From a virus: a stretch of 48,736 bases of DNA. Numbering within the stretch: the stretch's first letter is position 1; each line of letters opens with the position of its first letter. Made by a program: the position numbers and the translations under genes. Shown here one piece after another: positions 34,446-42,940 of the stretch. The DNA is taken from positions 1-48,736 of the IMG/VR virus record IMGVR_UViG_3300025646_000066, one strand, 5' to 3'. The notes under the pieces were generated by a model, which did not search any database, was not told the origin of the DNA, and saw only the letters and a list, made by a program, of their open reading frames with translations.

Positions 34446-36218
34446 TTATCCGTCACAACTTAAACATTCTGGATCCATAGCTTTAGCAGCTATATCCCCC
34501 CTAAGTACACTTTCGGTTCTCATGTAATACAGTGTTTTAACACCCTGTTTCCAAGCTTCCATATGTACTTGATTAATCCATTTAGGTGTCGCTTCTTTTG
34601 GGAAAGCTAAATTCAACGACACAGATTGGTCGATGTATTGTTGTCTAACACCAGCTTGTCTAACTAACTCTAATTGATTTATTTCCCTGAAAGTTTTAAA
34701 AACATCTTTAACTGGTGTTGGTTCATCTAAATCACGGAGTTCTGACCTGTGTGTTAATTTACCTTTAACGTAAAACCAATCATCCAATTGATTAATATTT
34801 TGTACTGAACCACCATCTTCTAAGATTTGATCCCAAACTTCTTTTGTGTTTATACCAACCTTTTTCAATATTTTTTCCAATACTGAATTTTTACGTATAA
34901 AAGTACCTTTCAGACTTTGTTCTGTCCACACATTAGCGGGGACAGGTTCAACACCACTTGAAACACCACCAGCTAATTTAGAATTCGATACTGTTGGTGC
35001 GATAGCTCTTAAATGGGTATTTCTGTAACCAGTACCCACACACCAAAGAGGTTCACCATAAACAGAAGCTAAATCTTTTGACGCTTGTTCTGTTTCATTT
35101 TTAATTTGACCGAAAATTCTTCTAGTCTCAAACTGAGCTTGTAACCCCTCAAAAGGTACACCTTTTTGTTGTAAATATGTATGCCAACCTAAAACACCCA
35201 AACCTAACGCTCTACCTTTTTCAGCTGAACGTACTGAATTTTCAAACCCTTGTCGGTATTTAGCTTTTTGAATGAATTCTTCCAAAACACCATCTAAAAA
35301 CCAAGTAGCGGTATACACTAAATCAGTGTCCTTCCACTCATCATATTTAGCGAGATTAAGTGACGATAAACAACAAACAAAAGAGTGACTTTCATCAGTG
35401 TTCAACACGATTTCAGAACAAATATTAGTCATATAGACTTTCAACCCATTCTTTTTATAAGCTTCAGGGTTTTGTTTATTAACGTTTCCACGATACATAA
35501 TATATGGTTCACCCGTTTGTCGTCTTTTCTTTATCAACGCTACCCATTTTTCTCTAGCTTCAGGATCACCAGCTTCAAGTTTTCTCATGAATTTATCACC
35601 AACAACCGCACACTGGTGTAGGTTAAGTGATTGTCTATTTACGTCACCTTTAGGTTCCCTAATTTCCAACCAATCAATAAAATCTTCGTGTTCTATGTTC
35701 AAATTTACTGACGCGGCACCTCGTCTAACAGCACCTTGATTTGTAGCTAAAATTGTAGAATCATATATTTTACAAAAAGGTACAACACCATCAGAAGTTC
35801 CGTTATCTTTAATTGGTGAACCAGCGGGTCTGATTTGATTAACACAAACACCAACACCACCACCATTCTTAGCTAATAACATCATCTCCAAATTCTTCAT
35901 ACCAATTTCATAGATGGAATCACCAACATCGATACCAAAACACGATATCGGTAAACCCCTTTCAGTTCCGGTGTTTGATAGGACTGGTGTCGCTAAACAC
36001 AACCAACCCCTCCATATGTAATCAAAAAATTTAGTAGCTAACTCAGGTTTATTCAATCTTTTAGCTACAGCGGTACAAACTCTCCAATAAGCGTCTTTAG
36101 GTTTTTCATCACCATAAAGATATCCCTTAGATATTGTTTGTACATAAACTGGGGTGTTAGCCCAACTTGGGAAGTCCACATCGACTTCCCACCCTAAATG
36201 TTCTGCGTAATTTTTCAT
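34446..36218 (-). CDS. nrdA: Ribonucleotide reductase class I, large (catalytic) subunit
   Basis: The 590-residue protein reduces ribonucleotides to deoxyribonucleotides together with NrdB. Active-site landmarks are visible: C93 in GLPISCFG and C282 in CCLSSLNL (the redox pair), N265/C267/E269 in MTNICSEIV, the paired tyrosines Y564-Y565 in TLYYMRTE for radical transfer, and a C-terminal C585-x2-C588 in ECLSCDG for re-reduction. E. coli NrdA is 761 residues, and here about 130 residues are missing before the first active-site Cys, so the N-terminal ATP-cone for allosteric activity control is absent. It is read 12 bp after nrdB and ends at a palindromic hairpin. Confidence 0.95.
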   Translation of the reverse strand: MKNYAEHLGWEVDVDFPSWANTPVYVQTISKGYLYGDEKPKDAYWRVCTAVAKRLNKPELATKFFDYIWRGWLCLATPVLSNTGTERGLPISCFGIDVGDSIYEIGMKNLEMMLLAKNGGGVGVCVNQIRPAGSPIKDNGTSDGVVPFCKIYDSTILATNQGAVRRGAASVNLNIEHEDFIDWLEIREPKGDVNRQSLNLHQCAVVGDKFMRKLEAGDPEAREKWVALIKKRRQTGEPYIMYRGNVNKQNPEAYKKNGLKVYMTNICSEIVLNTDESHSFVCCLSSLNLAKYDEWKDTDLVYTATWFLDGVLEEFIQKAKYRQGFENSVRSAEKGRALGLGVLGWHTYLQQKGVPFEGLQAQFETRRIFGQIKNETEQASKDLASVYGEPLWCVGTGYRNTHLRAIAPTVSNSKLAGGVSSGVEPVPANVWTEQSLKGTFIRKNSVLEKILKKVGINTKEVWDQILEDGGSVQNINQLDDWFYVKGKLTHRSELRDLDEPTPVKDVFKTFREINQLELVRQAGVRQQYIDQSVSLNLAFPKEATPKWINQVHMEAWKQGVKTLYYMRTESVLRGDIAAKAMDPECLSCDG

Positions 36219-36230
36219 AATTATATATTT

Positions 36231-37253
36231 TTAAAATACGTTATCCCAATCATCATCCTCTCCCGCTTTAGAATAATCTGTAGGTCTTAAAGCGAAGAAG
36301 TCTGTATGTGTTATACCACCAGTTAAATGGTAAAACCAGTCTAAATTACTAGCTTTTTCTTGGTTAACGGTGAATAGACTGTCATAACCTAACTCTCTTA
36401 ATTTATCATTCGTTCTTTGTTTAATAAACTCTTTAAGGTCTGAAGATGATAAATTTTCCAAATCACCTTGTTCAAACATTTTATCAATAAATTTAGTTTC
36501 CAATTCCACTATCACTTTAGCTGCTTCATAAACACTATCTTTGGTTGACTCTCTGAGTTCTGGATATTCTGAACACATGTGATTAAACAATCTACAACCC
36601 ATTCTAGAGTGTAAAGACTCGTCACGAACACTCCATTTCATTTGTTGGCCAATACCTTTTAAAAGATTCCTTAGTTGAAACGAATAAAGTACCGCGAATG
36701 ATGAATATAATGAGACGCCCTCAGCGAAAGCTGAAAATATAGCTAATGATTTAGCGACTTCACGTCTAGCGTTTTCATTGGTTGACAAATCGTCATGTGT
36801 ATAATCACCATTAACTGACATCAACATTTCGAATTTGGATGAAACCGCAGGTTCATGTAAGAACGCTTCAAAATTTTCCAAACCAAGTGTTTCATTTAGA
36901 TAAGAGTACGCTACCGCGTGAATGGTCTCTTGTGACCCAAACATCATCGCCATTTGACGTATTTCATGTTTTGGGAACCATTTTGTTACCATTCCCGTCC
37001 AATAGTCTGAAACCGCGCATTCTGTTTGAGCGAAACCCAATAAAATGTTTCCGACCAAGTTTTTTTCGTGGGGTTCTAAATTTTCTTTCCAATCTTTCAC
37101 GTCACCTTGCATTGATATTTCTGTGTGTAACCAAAAAGCTTGTGCTTGTGGTAACCAACCTTCAGTATAATACTCGGGGTATTCAAAAGGTTTGTATGCG
37201 ATTCTTTCAGTGAAAAGTTTGCCGTTACTAATATTGTTAGTAGTTTTATTCAT
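36231..37253 (-). CDS. nrdB: Ribonucleotide reductase class I, small (radical) subunit
   Basis: The 340-residue protein carries the di-metal/tyrosyl radical site. E109, H112 and Y116 lie in SQETIHAVAY (spacing as E115/H118/Y122 of E. coli NrdB), E178 is in FAEGVSLYSSF, and E212 and H215 are in RDESLHSRMG. The radical tyrosine is kept, so a class Ia/Ib-type Tyr cofactor is expected. Length is close to the family norm. It is transcribed ahead of nrdA and directly after the replicative helicase gene, so dNTP supply is encoded next to replication functions. No Shine-Dalgarno sequence is seen before ATG 37253. Confidence 0.95.
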   Translation of the reverse strand: MNKTTNNISNGKLFTERIAYKPFEYPEYYTEGWLPQAQAFWLHTEISMQGDVKDWKENLEPHEKNLVGNILLGFAQTECAVSDYWTGMVTKWFPKHEIRQMAMMFGSQETIHAVAYSYLNETLGLENFEAFLHEPAVSSKFEMLMSVNGDYTHDDLSTNENARREVAKSLAIFSAFAEGVSLYSSFAVLYSFQLRNLLKGIGQQMKWSVRDESLHSRMGCRLFNHMCSEYPELRESTKDSVYEAAKVIVELETKFIDKMFEQGDLENLSSSDLKEFIKQRTNDKLRELGYDSLFTVNQEKASNLDWFYHLTGGITHTDFFALRPTDYSKAGEDDDWDNVF

Positions 37254-37275
37254 AGTATAATAAATTAATTTTTAA

Positions 37276-38649
37276 TTATTGATTTAACATTTTGTTCCTT
37301 TTTTCTAAAGCGTCCAAAACTCTTTTTTGGTTTCTATTTGTTTTTTCTTCTTCGAAACCTAAGAACGTTTGCGATGATTGGGTGTCAATCTCCAACGTCG
37401 CGTTGTTAAATGTACAGTTTTCAAATATAACTCCGTCTTTACCGACTCTAGATTTGGTTATAGCGATAGTAGCTAACCCCATTTCTTTCTGTTGTAAAGT
37501 CTTAGCTATTGATATTATCACGTGACCTACTTGAGCTTTTTTAATTGAACCACCCATTTGGTCTGTGGTTACAACTTCAGAGGATATAGAAGATCTGTTA
37601 CCTTGTGTAGCGGTCCAACCAACCAAGTCTAACTCGTGACACATAGCTTCAAACTTCCTCATAACCGACCCTTCACCTTTCCACTCGTCGTCGAAACTTC
37701 TTTCTGGTACTACACAATCAATGTAGTCCAATAATACAATATCTATTTTTGTCCCCTCAGATATTATCTTACGTATTTGGTTTTTAATCTGTGTAATTGT
37801 AAACTCATCAGACGCTAATTTTTTAAGGATTAACTTACCACCACTTTTTTTCATTTCGTCAGCTTTAGTTAAAACTATTTTCTTATTGTCAGATAATTTA
37901 TCTGATGGTATACCAGTCCAACACGTAAAATGTTTTCTTTGAATTACTTTGGGGTTGTCTTCGAAAAAAATCTGTAGGACATTGTAACCCATATTAAAAG
38001 CGGTATTAGCGAATCTAGTCAAAACCGTGGTTTTACCCACACCAGTTGGTGCTAATATAACACCAATTTCACCTTTAGCTAACCCACCATTTAAAAGGTT
38101 ATCCAACCCAGAAATACCAGTAGGTATCGGATCTCTAAAATCATCCTTCAAAACCTCTTCTAAATTGTGGAAAACTTCTAAACTACCATTATCTCCTTCA
38201 CCTATACTGATAGCTTCTCTAATATATTCCTCACATTTGTCATAACTTTCAAAATCACCATTCTCCATAATCTTTTCGACCTTTCTAATAGCTTTTTTGA
38301 GTTCTTGTTGTTTACAGAATTTTACAGATTTTTCCTTAATAAAAAGATGATCTTCAAATGAGACTTCCTTTATTTCTTTCAACATGTCCATCACATATTT
38401 TTTAGCCATCTCTGAGGTGACTTCCAAATGTGTGACCTGTTCCAAAGTATCAAATGAGGGGACTGTTTGGTATTTCTCATAATACTCTTTAATCATTTGC
38501 ATAATCAATTTAAAGTATTGATTATCGAAATACTTGGAAAGTATAACATCAATTATCGATTGTGCGAAAGATTTATCAGTGATTATAAGATTAATTAGTT
38601 TTAATTGAAAATTGTAACCTAAATATCCAAAATTTTCAGTCCCAGTCAT
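37276..38649 (-). CDS. Replicative DNA helicase, DnaB / T4 gp41-like
   Basis: The 457-residue protein has a helical N-terminal domain and a RecA-fold ATPase domain. The Walker A motif is APTGVGKTT at residues 200-208 (within GEIGVILAPTGVGKTTVL) and Walker B is IDIVLLDYID at 302-311. QMGGSIKKAQVGHVIISIAK is the expected downstream core region of a DnaB-family hexameric helicase. Such helicases unwind the fork and interact with the primase, here encoded far away at 1377-2291. It lies between a 141-residue unknown gene and nrdB. Confidence 0.9.
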   Translation of the reverse strand: MTGTENFGYLGYNFQLKLINLIITDKSFAQSIIDVILSKYFDNQYFKLIMQMIKEYYEKYQTVPSFDTLEQVTHLEVTSEMAKKYVMDMLKEIKEVSFEDHLFIKEKSVKFCKQQELKKAIRKVEKIMENGDFESYDKCEEYIREAISIGEGDNGSLEVFHNLEEVLKDDFRDPIPTGISGLDNLLNGGLAKGEIGVILAPTGVGKTTVLTRFANTAFNMGYNVLQIFFEDNPKVIQRKHFTCWTGIPSDKLSDNKKIVLTKADEMKKSGGKLILKKLASDEFTITQIKNQIRKIISEGTKIDIVLLDYIDCVVPERSFDDEWKGEGSVMRKFEAMCHELDLVGWTATQGNRSSISSEVVTTDQMGGSIKKAQVGHVIISIAKTLQQKEMGLATIAITKSRVGKDGVIFENCTFNNATLEIDTQSSQTFLGFEEEKTNRNQKRVLDALEKRNKMLNQ

Positions 38650-38664
38650 ATATGAATTTATATT

Positions 38665-38672
38665 ATAAATAC
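38665..38672 (-). promoter_or_regulatory. GTATTTAT leader element upstream of the helicase gene
   Basis: On the - strand GTATTTAT ends 15 nt before the ATG at 38649 in the 36-bp gap. It differs from ATATTTAT only at the first base. Confidence 0.35.
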
Positions 38673-38685
38673 GTATCGGTTATTA

Positions 38686-39111
38686 TTAAAGTTCGTAATT
38701 TAGATACTTCTTATCATTATTTTTATCTGACAAAATGTCAGTAATTTCTCTTAGATATCGTGAAATTTTTGGCCTAATGTCCACAGAATATCTAACTCTT
38801 GGGGGATACACATTTGCAGGGAAGGTTCTCTCGATTATATTATGATTTTCTTTCTTGACAGTTATCGTAAAATTCTCTTCATTTTCACCTAAATTATTTA
38901 TCTCGTCATTGTGATGTTCACTCAAAACACTAATCGTATTTGACTTTAAATTATCTTTAATGTCGTCACATATGTATGTCACAGAATCATATAAATCTAA
39001 AGAATTTTCACTGTCATTTACGTAATTTTTAACACTAAAATAACGTTGACAAACAATGTTTTCGTTGAGTTTTAAAATGAACTCGAATTTTTGGTTTTCT
39101 TTTCTTTCCAT
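38686..39111 (-). CDS. Hypothetical protein between FEN nuclease and helicase genes
   Basis: The 141-residue, acidic and charged product starts MERKENQKFEFILKLNENIV and includes ICQRYFS-like strands, DDIKDNLKSNTISVL, and a C-terminal RYSVDIRPKISRYLREITDI. No domain is recognised. It lies 2 bp after the FEN-type nuclease gene and 36 bp before the helicase gene, so it may be a replication accessory. I see no specific resemblance to the T4 helicase loader gp59, so no function is assigned. Confidence 0.65.
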   Translation of the reverse strand: MERKENQKFEFILKLNENIVCQRYFSVKNYVNDSENSLDLYDSVTYICDDIKDNLKSNTISVLSEHHNDEINNLGENEENFTITVKKENHNIIERTFPANVYPPRVRYSVDIRPKISRYLREITDILSDKNNDKKYLNYEL

Positions 39112-39113
39112 GG

Positions 39114-40142
39114 TTATTTTTTTTTGAATTTGTTTTTTTCTACTCTAGTTAATAAAATAAAAGGTTGTACAAAATTTAAGAATGAATTATCGGATTTTCC
39201 AATAAATTCAAAAAGATTATCTTTTATCATCATTTTCAATAGGTTTTTATATGATCTACCTTCAGGATCTAAGGTATCTGTCATAATTTGGTTCATTTCC
39301 ACCTCAAACTTAGGTGGGTAACTGACAGAACTCAAATCAACTAATTTGATATTCCTATCTAAAAAATTAGATCCTAACACCCCATCCTTTGTGACACCCT
39401 CAACTAAATTTTTAAGTCTAAAATTTTTAGGGTTATCTTCCAATATGTTAATAGTTTCAGTTAGTACACTATCTAATGACAAGGTTTTTGATAATATATT
39501 TGGGAAATGTTTAATTAAAGTTTTAACTCCCAAACCTTTCACACCAGATATATTATCAGAAGAATCACCACAAAGTATTTTGATTAGTTTTATGTTTTGT
39601 ATTGGTATGTCGACCCCTTGATATTTCACTTTGTCATTATGGGTGAACACTTGTGGGGGGTTTAAAAATTTAATCGATACGTTAGGTCTGACCAATTGAA
39701 CCAAATCCCTATCGTTTGTGATTATTGTAACGTTTTCTGTTGTGTTATTACAGTAGTACGCGATACAATCATCCGCTTCATACCCTTCAAACTCATACTG
39801 TCTAACGTAAACTTCTTCTAAGTACTGTTTGATTCTTAATCTTTGTGAATTTAACGAAAATAATTCCTCTTCACTTAAATTATTTTGTTTTCGTTGTATT
39901 TTGTATTGTGAGTATATATTTCGTCTATACTCGTAATTTTTGATACCATCCCAAGCGACAAAAACCTTATTGTACCCTTCTTCACTAATGTATTTTCTAA
40001 TAGTATTAAGGAAGAAATAAACAGCCGCTAATTTATCCGAAGTTTTTAGGTACTTTAACCCATGAAATCCATATTTCAATAATGAATTCCCATCAATTAA
40101 TAAGGTTTTTGTCACGAGACAGTTTTTTTGATTGTTTGACAA
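39114..40142 (-). CDS. FEN-family 5'-3' exonuclease, T4 RNase H-like
   Basis: The 342-residue protein has the metal-binding acidic residues of the FEN/5'-nuclease superfamily: D17 in LLIDGNS, D65 in FVAWDG, E122/D124/D125 in GYEADDC, D144/D146 in ITNDRDL, and D193/D196 in CGDSSDNISG. The last leads into the helix-hairpin-helix VKGLGVKTLIKHF. T4 RNase H of this family removes RNA primers from Okazaki fragments. Its size and position between UvsX and helicase genes fit that role. It starts 3 bp after the UvsX stop, indicating one transcription unit. Confidence 0.9.
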   Translation of the reverse strand: MSNNQKNCLVTKTLLIDGNSLLKYGFHGLKYLKTSDKLAAVYFFLNTIRKYISEEGYNKVFVAWDGIKNYEYRRNIYSQYKIQRKQNNLSEEELFSLNSQRLRIKQYLEEVYVRQYEFEGYEADDCIAYYCNNTTENVTIITNDRDLVQLVRPNVSIKFLNPPQVFTHNDKVKYQGVDIPIQNIKLIKILCGDSSDNISGVKGLGVKTLIKHFPNILSKTLSLDSVLTETINILEDNPKNFRLKNLVEGVTKDGVLGSNFLDRNIKLVDLSSVSYPPKFEVEMNQIMTDTLDPEGRSYKNLLKMMIKDNLFEFIGKSDNSFLNFVQPFILLTRVEKNKFKKK

Positions 40143-40145
40143 TAG

Positions 40146-41147
40146 TTAGTCTTCTGTGGTTTCTTCCAATACAAAGTCACCACCAACACCTAATTGATCA
40201 CCCCAAAAATCAGAATAATCTTTTTTGTACTGTTCAATAGATGTTTTTTCTTCAGCCGCGTCTTTACCAGTTAAAAACCCGTGAGGTGTTACCAATATTT
40301 TACCATCTTCATAACCAAGTCCGTTGACGTGGTTTTTCATGATGGTAACTTTAGTCCTGACCGCGAATTTAACTTTCCTCTTATCTTTAACAGCAGCTAT
40401 ACTTGTTGTTCCAGCATTTTTTTGATTACCAAATCTAAAAACAAGTGTGGAATTTAACCACAACGCTTCACCACCTTTCGCTTTGATTTTAGGTTGGCCA
40501 AAAGGATTATCTGGTAACTCCACCCATGGTTGATTTACAACAACTAAGGTATTTGTAAACTTATAATCATCTCGTCTAGATTTACCGATTCTTTGGTTAA
40601 TTCCCATACCAATTTTATCAGCTAAAACAGCGGCGTTATGTTGTTTACCACCTTTACCTTCAAATGTCATTTTACAGGGTATAGAACCTACCGAGTCCCA
40701 CATAAACAATAAATCATATTCGATTTCACCTTTTTCTTGAGCATCCAAAAGGGAATTAATGTAGTCGGTAATTTGTTCAATGTATTCGAAGTTGTTATTA
40801 AACAAGAAAAAACCATCCCAATCCACTTCACCAGTTTCTTCATCCAAGATTTCTTGACATTCCAAACCTAACATTCTAGCATGTTTAAAATCCCATTTCT
40901 GTTCAGTTATAATGATGACTGGTAATATATTTTTCTTTTGAGCGTCAGCTGCGGTTTTTACCAAAGCTGTAGTTTTTCCGGTATCACTATGTCCAAGAAA
41001 CATATTAATATGACCCATAGCTGGACCAGGTACTCCGGTAGCATCCAAAAAAGCTTCTCCCAAATCGAAAAAACGATCTGATTTAAACTTAGCTTTTTTA
41101 GAATATTTATTTTTAATGTCTTCAAAACTTCTTTTTTTAAGAGCCAT
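40146..41147 (-). CDS. uvsX: RecA/UvsX-like recombinase
   Basis: This 333-residue RecA-fold ATPase promotes strand exchange in recombination-dependent replication. Walker A is GHSDTGKT at residues 52-59, and Walker B is LLFMWDS at about 146-152. ATP-binding and DNA-binding regions such as LVVVNQPWVELPDNPFG and FRFGNQKNAGTTSI follow. I place the start at ATG 41147 (MALKKRSFEDIKNK). The longer reading frame from 41174 would begin inside the intergenic hairpin at 41165-41184. It is encoded between SSB and the FEN nuclease, as expected for a T4-type recombination core. The C-terminus is acidic (FVLEETTED). Confidence 0.92.
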   Translation of the reverse strand: MALKKRSFEDIKNKYSKKAKFKSDRFFDLGEAFLDATGVPGPAMGHINMFLGHSDTGKTTALVKTAADAQKKNILPVIIITEQKWDFKHARMLGLECQEILDEETGEVDWDGFFLFNNNFEYIEQITDYINSLLDAQEKGEIEYDLLFMWDSVGSIPCKMTFEGKGGKQHNAAVLADKIGMGINQRIGKSRRDDYKFTNTLVVVNQPWVELPDNPFGQPKIKAKGGEALWLNSTLVFRFGNQKNAGTTSIAAVKDKRKVKFAVRTKVTIMKNHVNGLGYEDGKILVTPHGFLTGKDAAEEKTSIEQYKKDYSDFWGDQLGVGGDFVLEETTED

Positions 41148-41164
41148 AATTGTGTAGTTAAAAT

Positions 41165-41184
41165 GACCCACCATGTGGTGGGTC
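41165..41184 (-). terminator. Hairpin between SSB and UvsX genes
   Basis: GACCCACC and GGTGGGTC form a perfect, GC-rich 8-bp stem with a 4-base loop, 21 bp after the SSB stop. On the - strand it is followed by ATTTTAACT, a short T-run. It is likely a partial terminator or attenuator that lets SSB be made in excess over UvsX. Confidence 0.6.
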
Positions 41185-41205
41185 AGAAATTAATATTTAA
41201 TTTAA

Positions 41206-42084
41206 TTAGAAAGGTAAATCGTCGTCTGGTTCATCATCCTCTTGAGGATCTTCGTATTGTACCGTAGGTACTGGTTTACGACTCATATCAACAGTTGAGT
41301 TGGTTTTGTTTGAAGGATCATCATAAGTGTACCTTTTAAGTTCATTATCCCAAACTGGTTCGACACCTTTAGAAATAGCTTCCAAATATTCTACTGGTTT
41401 TTGTGAGTATACATCGGACCAAGTTCTTTCGTCCGACAACCATTCTTTAGTTTTAGATTTATCATCACTCAATGGTTGTGGGTCTTCATACATTATTGAT
41501 GAAACTGTGGTATATTCACCACGACCACCTGGAAGTGGTACTGATTGTAGTGATAAAATCAAATCTCTCCCTTCTTTAGGGTCTGAAACATCACCTTTGT
41601 TTTTCCAAATTGGAATCAATTTATCGAAAATACCATCACCCTTCCAATTGTGTTTAAATCTCCAAAATTTAACACCATCTTCTTCATTGTCACGGTCAAT
41701 AACTTTAACAATGTAAAATTTTGACGATTTGTATTGTCTTGACAACTCTTTTGATTGTTCATCTCCAGCTAATTTCAAAGCTTCCTCAACTTCATTTAAC
41801 GGACTTCTTTCACCAGTTGGTTTACCCGATGAATCTTTACCTGGATCATATAACTTCATCCACTTACCCTGTACTTGAACATTGTGGAAATACGCTTCAC
41901 TGAATGGTGAACCACCATCGTTAGCGGGTAGGATTCTAATTCTTCTTTCAGCTGATTTAACACCTTTTGGTAGAGCGATACTGAAATATTGTTTCAATCT
42001 CTCTTCTTGTGACAATTTAGGTGTTGTACTTGTTGTTTGTTTGTTTTTTTCATACTGTGATAAAACCGCGTCTAATGTACTCAT
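41206..42084 (-). CDS. Single-stranded DNA-binding protein, T4 gp32-like
   Basis: The 292-residue protein has an N-terminal basic region and an OB-like core. RRIRILPANDGGSPFSEAYF, then GKWMKLYDPGKDSSG, and KFYIVKVIDRDNEEDGVKFW resemble gp32-type proteins. A flexible acidic tail ends YEDPQEDDEPDDDLPF. It coats single-stranded DNA and recruits replication and recombination partners such as UvsX, encoded next. The final DDDLPF closely resembles the DDDIPF tip of bacterial SSB, which is unlike the T4 gp32 tail. It has its own promoter candidate upstream and is flanked by hairpins on both sides, so it can be expressed separately. Confidence 0.85.
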   Translation of the reverse strand: MSTLDAVLSQYEKNKQTTSTTPKLSQEERLKQYFSIALPKGVKSAERRIRILPANDGGSPFSEAYFHNVQVQGKWMKLYDPGKDSSGKPTGERSPLNEVEEALKLAGDEQSKELSRQYKSSKFYIVKVIDRDNEEDGVKFWRFKHNWKGDGIFDKLIPIWKNKGDVSDPKEGRDLILSLQSVPLPGGRGEYTTVSSIMYEDPQPLSDDKSKTKEWLSDERTWSDVYSQKPVEYLEAISKGVEPVWDNELKRYTYDDPSNKTNSTVDMSRKPVPTVQYEDPQEDDEPDDDLPF

Positions 42085-42123
42085 AATAATAAAATTTAAA
42101 TTTGTTTTTTTTACTTACTAATA

Positions 42124-42151
42124 ATTGTAATCATTTTTATGGGATAGTCAA
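42124..42151 (-). promoter_or_regulatory. Sigma-70-like promoter candidate for the SSB gene
   Basis: On the - strand a TTGACT box (42146-42151) and a TACAAT box (42124-42129) are 16 bp apart, about 40 bp upstream of the SSB start. It lies just after the intrinsic terminator of the preceding unit. Bacteroidota hosts use a different consensus, so the match may reflect an early promoter or chance in AT-rich DNA. Confidence 0.4.
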
Positions 42152-42189
42152 TTAGTTAAAAAACAAAAAATCACCCCGTAGGGTGATTT
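42152..42189 (-). terminator. Intrinsic terminator after the acidic coiled-coil gene
   Basis: AAATCACCC and GGGTGATTT form a perfect 9-bp stem with a 4-base loop (42168-42189). On the - strand it is followed by TTTTTTGTTTTTTAA. This is the clearest rho-independent terminator in the window and closes the unit that holds the tail-hub gene and the two small genes. Confidence 0.85.
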
Positions 42190-42211
42190 ATGAAGTAATT
42201 TAGGACTTAAA

Positions 42212-42940
42212 TTATTTTTCGTAGTCTGGGTTAAAACTTTGTTTTATATCCGCGTCACTAAAATTTTCAACATCAGATTTTGTCAAAATATAATCAGTTT
42301 TTCCAGTCTTTTCAAATTTATCTTGACTATCATCCCAAAAATCAGAAAGAGTTTGATTAAAAGGACCTGAATCATATTTTCTAAGTTCCATTTTTTCCTC
42401 ACTAGTTTTTGGTCTAAATTTTTCTATTTTTTTATCTAAGGTGTCTATCTGTTTTACTAATTCATCCATACTCAGTAATTGAGTTTCCAAATCACCCAAT
42501 TTGCCTAATAATGATGATAATTTTTCATTCGTGTCGTCAACAGTGGTTTTAGTTGTGGTGATTTCACCTTCAATTTTTTCTTGTGACTTAACTAAATCTG
42601 TAACATCAATTTCTTTACCCCCAGATTCGGTACCACCCATATCAATATCTACCTCAGACTCAATTTCATCGGGTGTTTCTTCTGGTGTAATTTCCTCATC
42701 ACCTACCTCCAAGTCAGTATCATCGGGTGTTTCTTCTGGTGTAATTTCCTCATCATCAACTTCCAAATCCTCGGTTTCTTCTTCCTGTTCATACATATCA
42801 CCCATAATACGTTTAACATGACTACCCATACCTAAATTACCGAACCCACCAACACTTTGTTCGTTTAGATTGTTAGAGTTATGATTAATTTGTTTAAATC
42901 GTTTAATTTCCTCTAAAATAGATTTTTCCAACTTACCCAT
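42212..42940 (-). CDS. Acidic, probably coiled-coil protein with internal repeat
   Basis: The 242-residue protein starts MGKLEKSILEEIKRFKQINH. Residues about 50-100 are very acidic and contain two tandem copies of an 18-residue unit, LEVDDEEITPEETPDDTD and LEVGDEEITPEETPDEIE. A helical, probably coiled-coil stretch follows (KLSSLLGKLGDLETQLLSMD, then ELVKQIDTLDKKIEKFR). No enzyme motif is visible. Its start overlaps the upstream 78-residue gene by 8 bp, and it ends before a strong terminator. A virion-internal, scaffold-like or tail-associated role is possible, but I cannot assign one. Confidence 0.65.
   Translation of the reverse strand: MGKLEKSILEEIKRFKQINHNSNNLNEQSVGGFGNLGMGSHVKRIMGDMYEQEEETEDLEVDDEEITPEETPDDTDLEVGDEEITPEETPDEIESEVDIDMGGTESGGKEIDVTDLVKSQEKIEGEITTTKTTVDDTNEKLSSLLGKLGDLETQLLSMDELVKQIDTLDKKIEKFRPKTSEEKMELRKYDSGPFNQTLSDFWDDSQDKFEKTGKTDYILTKSDVENFSDADIKQSFNPDYEK
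42667..42774. repeat. 54-bp tandem repeat, two copies, in the acidic protein gene
   Basis: CATCGGGTGTTTCTTCTGGT followed by GTAATTTCCTCATCA recurs at 42667 and 42721. The exact 54-bp period encodes 18 residues, so length changes of the repeat would stay in frame. Confidence 0.8.

Noticed and set aside
41148-41174. A nine-codon N-terminal extension of UvsX
   Set aside because: The extension starts inside the intergenic hairpin, and the downstream ATG gives the normal start MALKKRSFEDIKNK.
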